NCBI RefSeq assembly: GCF_034702125.1
Contig: NC_085867.1
Span: 42,338,483 to 42,402,482, forward strand
Source of the DNA: Engraulis encrasicolus
Taxonomy: Eukaryota > Chordata > Actinopteri > Clupeiformes > Engraulidae
Direction of reading: 5' to 3'
Length of the DNA: 64,000 nt
Shown here: positions 11,345 to 49,100 of the stretch, piece by piece
Numbering within the stretch: position 1 is the stretch's first letter
How the letters are laid out: each line of letters opens with the position of its first letter
Notes under the pieces: model-generated
Database searches by the model: none
What the model was told of the DNA's origin: nothing
What the model saw: only the letters and a program-made list of their open reading frames with translations
Made by a program: the position numbers and the translations under genes

Positions 11345-12340
11345 GTGTTATCTTGATGTGGCAATATTAGCCCACTTTTCTTTGCAAAGGCACTCCAAAT
11401 CTGACAGATTGCGAGTGCATCTCCTGTGCACCTCAATATTCTGGTGAAGCCATTCTTTTGTTGATTTAGGTGCGTGCTTAGGGCAATATTGTCATTCTGA
11501 AAGATTAAGCTCCTCTTCGTCTTCAAATTTCTGACGGTGCTGAAGTTTTTATGCCACTACCACTGCCACTGTGGAACTCATACTGTAATTCCCTCCCCCC
11601 TCTAAGGCCCCAGTTCCAGCTGAAGAAAAACAGTCGGTAGTGCTGACACCACCATTATTTACTCTAGGCATGGTGTTATTCGGGTGAGGTTCAGTGTTGC
11701 TTTTGCGCCAAACATACCTTTTGGAATTATGTCCAAAACGCTCAACCTTGGTTTGATCAGACCATGACACATTTTCCCACATGCATTTGGGAGATTTCAG
11801 AACTTTTTGGACATAACTCCAAAGGTATGTTCGGCGCAAAACACTACCCAAATAACACTATACCTACGTATAGTGAAGCATGGTCGCAGGCAGCATCATG
11901 CTATTACGCTGTTTTCCTTCAGCTGGAATTGGGGCCTTAGTCTGGGAGGAGGGAATTATGAACAGCTCCAAATTCCAGTCAATGTTGCCACAAAAAAGAA
12001 ATGAAGAGGAACTTCATCTTTCAGAATGACAGTTAACCTTCACATATGCCTAAATCAACAAAAGAATGGGCCTCATCCGGATAAAGTTGAGGTTTTCAGG
12101 CTTGAATCCCATCAAACATCTGAGGGGTGACTTGTAGTGGACTGTACACAGGAGATGTCCTCACAATCTGTCAGATTTCAAGTGCTTTTGCAAAGAGGAG
12201 TGGACAAATATTACCACATCGACATGTGTCATGCTGATAGACTGTAATAAAAGCCAAAGGTGCTACAACAAAGTATTATTTTAAGACTGTGCAATGTGCA
12301 TATTTATGCAAACACAAGAATTTAAGTTTTTTATTTTCTA
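11345..12340. pseudogene. Palindromic Tc1-like transposase remnant
   Basis: The minus strand of about 11345-11830 and the plus strand of about 11811-12340 both encode decayed Tc1-family transposase. The minus strand reads SWSDQTKVERFGHNSKRYVW (11640-11770). The plus strand has the matching GGSIM-like and downstream regions with several stops. Both copies read outward from a junction near 11811-11830. It is not functional. Confidence 0.8.
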
Positions 12341-12494
12341 TTTTTCCCTTTAACCCCTTAGCACAGCACTATGGCTCTCTGTAATGTCATAGCAATGTTG
12401 CTATGATGTAGTTATGCATTTTCAGCAAGTGAATAGGGTCGCCGGTGACCCCAGCTGCAGTAAGAGGCTACAGCTGTGCCATTGCACTGTACAG

Positions 12495-12850
12495 TAGGGC
12501 TGCACAATTAATCGAAAATAATCAAAAATCGTGATAAATTAGTGAAATCGAAGTCGAAATTTTAATCGTGATTTAATCGTGGCAATAGTGACCTACTTTT
12601 GAGAGCGTCCTTGAAGCCAGAACATACTGACAGGCTGGTGTTTCTGGCCAGAAATCTGTCCACCTAAGTTTCATGCTTTATATAATTATTACAATTCATT
12701 TTATTTTGCTCACCCCGTATATAGTTCATTCTTGGTTATGTTTCATCTTGTTATAATTTTCAAAAAAACCTGCAAAAAATAAATTATCGTGATTACGATT
12801 TTGAACAAAATAATCGTGATTATGATTTTTTCCACAATCGTGCAGCCCTA
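12495..12850. mobile_element. hAT MITE (TAGGGCTGCACAAT ends)
   Basis: Ends TAGGGCTGCACAATTAATCG and ...CGTGCAGCCCTA, with subterminal AATCGTGAT repeats on both sides. It is flanked by CTGTACAG and CCGTACAG, an 8-bp duplication with one mismatch. Non-coding. Confidence 0.88.
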
Positions 12851-13346
12851 CCGTACAGGTTATAGTTCTAGCCATTTTCGAGACATTAGGGTATTGATGG
12901 GGTGCTGCATGACCTATTTGCAAGAAATGTAAAGTTATAGGTTTGTGCAGAAACATAGATTTTATCTGCACAATCATGCACAAATGAAGCAAAAAAGATG
13001 TCAACCATTTTCGAGTCATTTTGGATGTTAATGGGGTGCTAACCATGGTATCATTTAATCAATTCTGAGCCATTCAGTGGGTAGGGACTTTTGTGGGTAC
13101 TCACGTCTAGCACGCATAGTGAGTCAAACAAACCTCTTCACTAACATGAATGTTTCTGTCCTCTTCCTCAGAGATTTCAGATTTTTTTTAATCAGTAGCC
13201 TCATCATGCATAGTGTTCCGCCAGTGGAACACAGTAATAATCGTTGAAAAGACTTACCACAGTAATATACTAAAAAAAAACGTAATAACAAAAAAACATT
13301 TCAAAGTAAAATATATTGGGTCCGTGTAATGCTTTGCAGTGCTTTG

Positions 13347-13798
13347 TGTGACGGAGGTCATCTTGCACCTGTTCACCCCCCTCGGGGATCGAACGTGCGA
13401 CCTCGTCAACTACAACGGTTCGGCAATGGGAGACACAGTACGATACCGCTGGGCCAAGAGACTAGTCTCTCGGCCCAACGGCACGAGACTGTATGAAGCT
13501 ATCGGAGGGAGGTTTACCAACGTTCCACGCCAACTCTGTGCTAGTTAGCCTCCGTTACACTCTCCCCCTTAAACCTCACTCCCATCCGGGTCACGGCACC
13601 ACTGTGACGGAGGTCATCTTGCACCTGTTCACCCCCCTCGGGGATCGAACGTGCGACCTCGTCAACTACAACGGTTCGGCAATGGGAGACACAGTACGAT
13701 ACCGCTGGGCCAAGAGACTAGTCTCTCGGCCCAACGGCACGAGACTGTATGAAGCTATTGTTCCACGCCAACTCTGTGCTAGTTAGCCTCCGTTACAT
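13347..13798 (-). repeat. Two tandem copies of a tRNA-like element with GTAACGGAGG ends
   Basis: Unit 1 (13347-13560) and unit 2 (13603-13798) are nearly identical; unit 2 lacks a segment after GAAGCTAT. Each has inverted ends (GTGACGGAGG / CCTCCGTTAC) and, on the minus strand, a Pol III B-box-like GTTCGATCCCC. A diverged relative sits at 24590-24773. Confidence 0.75.
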
Positions 13799-13940
13799 TT
13801 GATCCATGAACAAATGTTTATAAATACAAAACAGACCACTATTTGTTCATGCAAATTATGACAGCTCCATTCATGCTGGCCCTAGTCAGTGCATGCAGGA
13901 GAATGCATTCCATCTGTAGTTATGTTGGATCACTCTAAGG

Positions 13941-14311
13941 CAGGGCTATTCAAATGGAGGCCCTGGGGCCAGAAGCGGCCCTTGGATGGCAAGGTTCTGG
14001 CCCCCATAAAGTCAAACGTGTGCTATCTGTGGCCGTGCATTGTTTTACGATCCCTAGCAGTTCAGGTTGGGGATATCTCTACTATGCATTCACATGAGAG
14101 TGAAATCTGATCTACAACAGTGTCATAAATTGACCATTCGAAGGCTACTAAGAAATAGAGAAGGGAATATCTGTTCTGTACGGAAAGCTATCTGCTTGTT
14201 TCGCACCCTAACCTCAGACACTGTGCTGGTCTCAGTTATTCTATGTTCGGCCCCTTCAGTGGAGGGAATTTGAAAAACTGTCCCTCTGTGACTTTTAATT
14301 GAATACCTCTG
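13941..14311. mobile_element. hAT MITE (CAGGGCTATTCAAAT ends)
   Basis: Ends CAGGGCTATTCAAAT and ATTGAATACCTCTG; flanked by a perfect 8-bp duplication CTCTAAGG (13933-13940 and 14312-14319). No coding potential. Confidence 0.88.
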
Positions 14312-14319
14312 CTCTAAGG

Positions 14320-15000
14320 TAACATGAACATCAGTTTGTGTTTGGACACTACTGGAATGTGTGGATGTACCATATTCACTAGTTTAAAAAATACCATATA
14401 ATATCTAGTGCATGAAGAGATAATGTTCATTCCCAATGAATGTGTTATTACAATAAAACAGCATCACTGCCTATCTGTAAGGTCTTCGTGGGAGATTGGA
14501 GAGTGAACCATCTTTTTGAAACCTTTTCAGAAACCAGTTTTGCAATGAGCAGACACCTTTGCTTTCATCCATTCCAAAACTTGGAATTGTTATTGAGGAA
14601 GATTCAGGCTTCAGAAAAGAAAAGCCCAGAGGCACATTTGATGCAACCATGGCATGAACCACAGCATCACCCATCAAACAAGTAGGCCTAGATCAACTCA
14701 TTTGGGTAATCATCATCCATGGTTAGTGCACAATAAAGAATATGGCACATGGCAATGTTTGTTACCTTGGCTTTCTGCACTCAGAATCTCCATCCGGATA
14801 CAGGTGGATCTTGCAGATACCTGAAACAAAAGTATGTGTGGTACACTTTGCTAGAATTAAGGCCTTTCAGGTGAAAAGAGCAACCGAGCAAGTCAGTTAC
14901 AGGCATGCTGAGCAGTGTCGCTGAGATTTTTGTTAGACTAGGCCTAGAATGGGCATTTGTTTAGAAAAAAATGAGGACTGCAGCTTTAACAGAGTTGTGT
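14320..15000. other. Intergenic gap before uhrf2, no feature recognised
   Basis: Open frames on both strands at 14440-14685 are short, without splice context or recognisable homology. I see no repeat with clear ends here. Confidence 0.5.
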
Positions 15001-15025
15001 GGAAGGCTTTTTACGCGAGATTTGC

Positions 15026-15033
15026 TTGGCGCC
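15026..15033 (+). promoter_or_regulatory. uhrf2: Candidate E2F site upstream of uhrf2
   Basis: TTGGCGCC, a palindromic E2F-like core, about 165 bp upstream of the start codon in locally CpG-bearing sequence. UHRF genes are cell-cycle linked, but this assignment rests on motif and position only. Confidence 0.35.
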
Positions 15034-15197
15034 GTGACCCTTCTGAAACGTCTAGCAGTGCGACTGCAAGAAACACTGTTCACCCGCAGAGCGGCGCGTA
15101 AAGGAGCATCCGTTTCAGTTCCCTTTCTTCCACGCCCTCGTAAACGTTGTAAACAAGCATTTATCTGAAGACTTGTCAGCCCATTATCGGCGTGACT

Positions 15198-41712
<26,515 letters not shown>

Positions 41713-43072
41713 ACTTCACAGTAAATTACATCCATACAGACTCTTTTGAGCCCTCCAGAGCCTCTCCTCTCCTCTCCTCTCCTCGCCACCAGATGCGTCC
41801 CACCTGACACACGTCCTGCATCACAAGCCAGCTATATAAACACCATCTTCTCAGCCATGTACTAAAGAAGTTGTTTTTGTTCCCTAACCCTGTAATGCTT
41901 CCACGTTGCCTTCCCTTGCGTCCATTCGCCTCTGAGCTACCAGTCTGACACTACAACAGTAAAGTAACCCAGATTAACGTGGTTCTACATTTTAGAGTAG
42001 GGATTCTTTCAAAAAGTTTAACACATTCATGATGTTTTCACTAAAGTTACATCATCATTTTAAACATCATGTTTTTTTCTGAATGAAAATCGGATGTACA
42101 GTGAAATCAGAATTGGGAATGATACAATCTAGCACTTAGCTTGATTATATTGGGGTAATTTGAGCTCATTTTTTTTCATTTCTTAATTAAATATTTTTTT
42201 AAATAAATTACGCTTACTTTAACCTTGTGAAAAGAGTCTAGTCTCTATAATCCTAGGCAGGTTGATATAGCCTTTCTAAGAAAAACAGTTCAAACATGCC
42301 CTTTCACAAAGGCAAACGAAGACAAACCAAAGTTTGCTCAGTGTTTCTGAACAATGTTTTTTGCTGTCCCGAATGGTGGGAAGGTTTCATTTTAGCTGAC
42401 GCCGACCAGAGAAGAAGCTTACATCTTTTTAAAAACCGGGAACTGTCAAGGTTGTACATTAGCCTCCAGTTCAATACCAAGTTTTTTTTTAATTGTCTAT
42501 CTACAGTAAGGTCGACAGTGCTTTATTTGAGGAGCAAGTCTTTGTGTGTCTCCTTCAAATGTTATCTCGTTGGTTTCTTTCTCTGGTGATGCAATTTTAT
42601 TTCTGCTGTTTTTTATAAAATGCAATTGCACATGTTTAATATAAGCATATTGTCTTCAAAGCAAAAATTGTGATGTGCAAGCCTACCTTTCTCTTGTGGC
42701 ATTTGTTCTCCTACGAGAGGTTGCTAATCAGACATGTCAATCCCAACCTCAGAACGTTAAAAAAAAACCTCCCAGCATGTATTTCTTTCTACCCATGCGT
42801 GCACTTGAACAGGTGATTTCACTTATCGGCCTATCTACCTGTCTAATGATTTAGATGATTCTAAATTTTAAAAAAAAATGTTGAATCAAATACTGTATGT
42901 TGCAATGAGATGGTCGTCTGTAGCCTAACCTTAACACACAAAGAGGCAGAACATATTTTTGCCTGGTGAGTTGGTATGGAACCGTATCGTTGGTGGTCAG
43001 ACACAAAAAGACTGTAAACCCCGTCCTCCAATCATAACGTGAGGGCTTACAAATCATTGGGGGTGGGTTAAT

Positions 43073-43229
43073 CAGTGGGTTCATTCGTGATGAAGCAGTG
43101 ATGCTTTTGCTAAGCAGCACGCATACGGCCTTTGCTTTGATGCATTAACCAGAATGCATCAAACTGGCAAAGGGCGCATGCGCACTGCCTAGCAAAAGCA
43201 GCACAGCTTCATCACGAACGAACCCACTG
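43073..43229. mobile_element. Palindromic MITE, copy 2 of the 592-755 family
   Basis: CAGTGGGTTCATTCGTGATG mirrors CATCACGAACGAACCCACTG. The arms continue through GAAGC/GCTTC and TTTTGCTA/TAGCAAAA blocks to a GATGCATT centre. Confidence 0.85.
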
Positions 43230-43406
43230 TGTCTGTGATCGCTCATAGTGTGAAGAGGCAGTTTGGTTCCACCCACAGCCCTCAGCTTTCTGAATTGTTT
43301 AGTGCCAGTTATTGACTGTTTCATGTTCATGTTATAGTCTGACTGGCCAGGCTAGGTTGCCTCTGAGGCTGGGATTGACGCCTCTGTTGCGTGTCTCTTT
43401 CTAAAA

Positions 43407-43409
<3 letters not shown>

Positions 43410-43472
<63 letters not shown>
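43410..43472. repeat. (CT)n microsatellite
   Basis: About 62 bp of CT with one TA interruption. Confidence 0.95.
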
Positions 43473-43982
43473 CATTGCGTTCCCCTGTCTTTCCAGTGAC
43501 TGCAGTACTAACCTCTTCTCTAGACGTCATGTGGATGCATCTCCTCAACAATCTTGACATTAGTGTTGTTTGTTGTATGCTTATTTTAATTGCTCTTACT
43601 TAAAAAAAAACACACAAAAGAAAAACAAAAGAGATTTTGAAAAGAGACAATGTTATGTCTAGTTAAAAAAAAATGCTGAGTAATACCATTTTTATCACTT
43701 AGTTTCCTATCCTATTTTGATCATCAGCTCTTTTTATGTGGTTCTTTTCACCTGCTGCCGGGTCGGGTGGAACAGTTACATTGCTTCATATTGTGATTGA
43801 AAATTTTATAAATGGTATAATATGTACCTATTAAATATTTTGATTCCTGGAAGAAAAAAAACTTTTCCCCATGCATCTCCATGGATGTATGAGTGATACA
43901 TTATTGTTCTAGTTGACATTTGGATGTATTAAAGTGTAGTTTTTCCAATTATCTAGTTTTGAACAACTGATTTACTTTAGGC

Positions 43983-44104
<122 letters not shown>

Positions 44105-45501
44105 GGACAGACAGACAGGCGTTCTGCACATGTGCACAAGCTAAAGTAACTAGAAGTTTCTAGTATTTTAAGCCTTGCCTTGGCCTTCCATGCATCATGC
44201 CTTTATTCAAGGGAACTAATTAACAGATCACAGACGACAGCAAAGGTAGAAAACATGTGACAGAATTATGGCAAAATAGGCTAAAGGTTATGTGAACTGG
44301 ATGTGTGATGAGTAAGTGTAAGAACAGGCAACATCTATGTTTTATTTGTTTGCTTTTTATCATTGGGAAACATGGACCACTGGGTTAACTGCAGCGAAAT
44401 GACTGTCCATCCAACACATTTTGTTAGAATGGCAAGCATACAGCAGAGAAGTTCTCTGCTAGAAGAGATACGATAACTATCATAAATATAAAGGTAGTTT
44501 ACTTGCTTTTTCAATACCGTCAGCTTGTATGTTCCTGGCTGCACAATACAGGCCTTTCTGTTTTTGAAAGGATTTTTGTTCTTTATGTCACCCCTCCACC
44601 TAGTTGCAGTTTCGGTATTTTACAGATGGTGGCGGTAATGCACCATATTGGTTGCCAACCACCAATAAATCGGAAAGAAGAAGTAGTGTCGTCAGTCCCA
44701 GAAATGTTCAAGCTGCACTGAAAGCAGCAATAACCCAGAGAGGTGTAACTAAATTAATCGAGTTAATTTGCACATTTACACCAGGGTACAAATAGGCACT
44801 CCGAACACAACATCACTTGCTAGACAAACGAGGCAGCAGCTGTGGCCCGAGTACAAGCTGTACCCTGAGCACTTATCCCCGGCCCGCGAGACCAATCAGA
44901 GGTGCTGGCTGTAGAGGTACGCCCGATAGCTTCAGAAGAGCTAACTAACCGATCTACTTGTTTGAGAGATGGCAAGGCTAATAGTAGAGTGCAGTTCCTA
45001 GCTCTCTGAGATCAGCATGGCTCTGATTGATGTGATTGCTGTGTTAGAGGTTCTCGAGAGTTATGCAACACCCTCTAGCTTAAATGTAGTGTTTTCGGGT
45101 CATACATTTTACGTTCGGGATGTCTAGACCGGATTTCTAAAAAGGTACGCTAGCATGGCCACCACTCATCTGCTACACTACAAAGCCCGCTACTGTCTAC
45201 AAAAGTTATAATGGGCTGCAGTATTAGGCACTTGGGGTAGCTTGTCAAGACATTGTTTGGGGAATAGTTTTATGATCTAGTGTAGTTGCCCTGTATTACC
45301 CCCAAATTCATGAATCAGCTGAATGTGTTAGCGTTGTGATGGCCCGTGTCATTTCAGGCCATGCATTTCGGTGACCACAGTCCAGAAATCAGCTCACAAT
45401 GTTGTATGTTGAAGCTGCTGTGTGCTGTGCATTTTTGGCCAGGTAGTTTTATTAGCTCGTATGTGAGGTAGTCGCGGGGTCGCTTTGTGAATGAAAAAGG
45501 A
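44105..45501. other. uhrf2-BRD10 intergenic gap and BRD10 upstream region
   Basis: No ORF is supported. Near 44630-44695 a block GCGGTAATGCACC, then the dyad GGTTGCCAACC, then AATAAATCGGAAAGAAGAAG stands out as repeat- or promoter-like. A noncoding first exon of BRD10 could lie here but cannot be placed. Confidence 0.4.
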
Positions 45502-46154
45502 ATGAAAGGACAAGCTGACACGGGTCAGATTGAAACGAGCAGCTTTCCAGATGATTCTGCACGCCTCGCGGACCTTTGCCAGGGTATGACCGACAGCGTC
45601 GACTGCCCCATAGGCCAACCACCGTTTGTATCGCACGGTATAAAATCTCAAGATGCACCACCACCATTCAGTGGAACCTCACTATCAACTTCAAGCGCAA
45701 TGGTGAACAACGCAGCTCACAACAAATGGAGTGGCTTTGTTATCGAGGATGAACTGTCATTTGTCGCAAAGGACAGTGGGCCTTTGTCTGACATCTGCTT
45801 ACCAAACCCAACTAAGAGCAGCGATGACATAAGCTACGAAGTGCAACAAGCCTACAGGATATTTCATGATTTTCTTCTGGAGAAACACAAGGCGATCACG
45901 GCTCCTTTTTGGAACCCGGTGGACACACAGCAGGAATTCTCATTTGCGAACACTGTGCAACAACAAGGGATGTGCCTTAAAAGGATATCAGAAAAGTTTG
46001 TGAGCAGACAGTACAGCAGCATCACCGACTTCGTGGCTGACTTCAGGCTGATGCTGGAGAACTGCTACAGGTGTCACGGAGTGGACCACTGGATATCCAG
46101 ACAAGCGCAGAAGGTGGAGATGATCCTTGAACAAAAGCTCACTTTGTTGTCAAG
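45502..46154 (+). CDS. brd10: brd10 exon 1 (bromodomain)
   Basis: MKGQADTGQIETSS... to TLLS plus AG, donor GTAAGT. The bromodomain is SYEVQQAYRIFHDFLL...LENCYRCHGVDHWISRQAQK. At the usual NCxxYN position the sequence is NCYRCH, so the acetyl-lysine-contacting Asn appears replaced by His. Confidence 0.92.
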
Positions 46155-49100
46155 GTAAGTTGGGTAATGGGTATTATAAGAGTATCACGAAAAAAAGTTG
46201 ATTTATTTCCATACTTCCATCAATGATGTTTAACTTTCATGGATTGTAGATGTGAATTGAGGAATTCACATTATTAGAATATTGAAATAAAATCACAATT
46301 TTCTTCAGAAAAAAAGAAAGAAATTCGGGTCACATCAGATCAGTTTAGTTTGGTATCAGTTTGGTACATTCTACGTGTCAATGTTCAATACTTGATTAGG
46401 ACTGTCTTTGCCTTAATCACTGTCATGATGCGTTTAACGCAGAGGCATTGCATGGGAGTTATGGAAGCCAATGGGCCTATACTACATAGCTGGTTCAGGA
46501 GTAAGCCAGGTTAAGTTAAGAGGTAAGTCATCTAATAGAAGAGCCTGGAGCCCTCATTTCCTTAACTAAATGAGGACTCCAGGCTCTTCTATTAGGAACT
46601 CCATTGAAATGGGGGGGAGGGGGGATCTAAACATAGCTCATGCATACCTCATATAAGGTCCATTTTCAACTTTTATACTTCTCAACCTGAATGCACAACA
46701 CCACATTCTTGGGTTATAGTTTTAAATTCATAAAACTCATATCTGAGTTAGGGGTCGACCGATGCAGGTTTTTTAATGGCCGATGCGATAGCGATTTTTT
46801 TTTCATCACCCTTGGCCGATAACCGATTTCCGATACCCGATATTTGGGGCCAATATGGGTTTTTAAAAAAAAAAAAAAAGGTTAAAGATGACAAATATTC
46901 CAGGTCTCAAGTTAAAAATAAACATTCCTTTAACATTATCAAATTGAGGTAGAACTTGTAACATTTAAACACCCACTCTAACAATCAAGTAATGTCTAAC
47001 AATCAAGAAATAAAAAAAATAAAGTGTCTTGGTGCTTTAAAAAAAAAAACCTGAATGACATAAAATAACTAGATTGCATTCTCACAGAAAATGCTGGAAG
47101 CGGGCTTGCCTTTTGGGGCAGAGATGGGCTTTGATTCAGCCATCTTGAATGTGTTGCAGCCCTGCGTTTTGGGGATATACTAAATGACATACATGGTATT
47201 TTAAGTTGGCTAAGGAACACTGCATATGATATGATTTTGAAAATCAACCTGGGTCCGAGTGGGATTCGAACTCACAACCTCCATATCTGTAATCCAGGAC
47301 CTTTGCCATTGATACTAAATGACATACATGGTATTTTAAGTTGGCTAAGGAACACTGCATATGATATAATTTTGAAAATCAACATGGATCCGAGTGGGAT
47401 TCGAACTCCCAACCTCCATATCTCTAATCCAGAACATTTGCCATTGATACTAAATGACATACATGGTATTTGAAGTTGGCTAAGGAACTCTGCATATGAT
47501 ATAATTTTGAAAATCAACATGGGTCCGAGTGGGATTCGAGCTCCTAACCTCCATATCTGTAATCCAGCCCCTTTGCCATTGATACTAAATGACATACAAT
47601 ACATGGTATTTGAAGTTGGCTAAGGAACACTGCATATGATATAATTTTGAAAATCAATATGGGTTCGAGTGGGATTCGAACTCCCAACGTCCATATCTGT
47701 AATCCAGCACCTTAGTAATTGATACTAAATGACATACATGGTATTTTTAAATTGGCCAAGGAACACTGCATATGATATAATTTTGAGTGAGTCATGAGTG
47801 AGATTCAAACTCCAGTCCCAACCTCCATATTGCTGATCCAGCACCATTACCACTGTGCCAAGCAGCTACCTATGAAAAGCATTACAGCAAGACAATATTA
47901 CATTGCATTGAAAATCTGAACAATAGACTTCTAGAACTACAGAGCAGCTGCTCGTTAAGAATAGAATGTTGAGAGAAAGTGACAGTTGAGATGGAACCCT
48001 ATATTGGCTGCACCTGTTCTGATTGACTGAATGGCAGTTAGTATGGTGCTCTAAGGCAGAGGGCAGAATCAGAAACAGTTTTTTGTCTTTAGCTTGATGT
48101 TGCTAAAAAACTAAAATGAATTGGCAGGTGTCCTGCTCACAGATCGGAGTCATACGGGTGATCTCTCCAACAGTCTTTGAATGAAGTTCATACGTTAAAC
48201 GGTTCAGTCACAAATGGACCTCTTGTGGGACATGCGCTGACCTCTTGAAAAAGGCACTTCAAGCCTCAATAGGAAAACCAATGTAAAAGCCCTGTCGTTT
48301 TTACACACCTGCCATTTAAAAAGTAATGGGAGTTGGGAGATAAAACTTTGACAATTTGGAGACATCCCATAGAGCTCGCTAAAAATGTGTCAACTAAACT
48401 TCTAGGTGAAAGTGTTGATGTTTTATGACCGAAAAAGCCTCCTACACTCTGATCTCTAGAGTGGCGGAACCTTGGTTCATGAAGGTTCTACCATTGTTTT
48501 CAATGGGGACCCAAACTTGCACAAAATCGCCAAAAACGGAAAAACGACAAGAGACACGGACACGCTATAGCACAACAAATGATCTCCAAGCCGAGCCGGT
48601 CGTTTTAGTGTTTGAACGGTGTCTCTATTGCCGTGTCCAGACCAAGAGCGAACTACGCTGCCTGGTAGCGTGGGTAGCAGAAGAAGTTTCGCCTTGAATA
48701 CGCTGTATTCGCTCGAGACGCAGCATTGACATGTTTGATGCAGCTAATCACATAACGGCTCTGGCTTGACAGCCTGGGACATTCGGAGATATGAACGTTC
48801 CGATTGGTTGTCGCCGAACAGCGTCAGAGCGAATTCGCCTGCGATTAGATTTAGTTTAATCTTCAAAATTCGCTCTGGTAGCGCAAGAAGCTTCGCTCCT
48901 GGCGAATTCGCTTTGGTAGCGCAGGTCGCGTGCCTTCCATAGAGAAATAATGACTTCCGTCGCTTCGTTCGCTCCGTTCGCTCTTGGTCTGTACACGGCA
49001 TATCTCGAAAGTCCTAGGAGGAGATCCATTTTCTATTTTTACTGCCCTGCACAAGAGAATCAAGCAAGCAAGCATAAACTTTACTTAGAGATTACTAGAA

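Noticed and set aside
13339..13786. Two overlapping plus-strand frames with repeated VTEVILHLFTPLGDRTCD
   Set aside because: They are readings of a duplicated tRNA-like repeat; no splice or homology support.
47179..47865. Possible CRISPR array
   Set aside because: Units are contiguous 135-bp tandem repeats without unique spacers, in a vertebrate genome.
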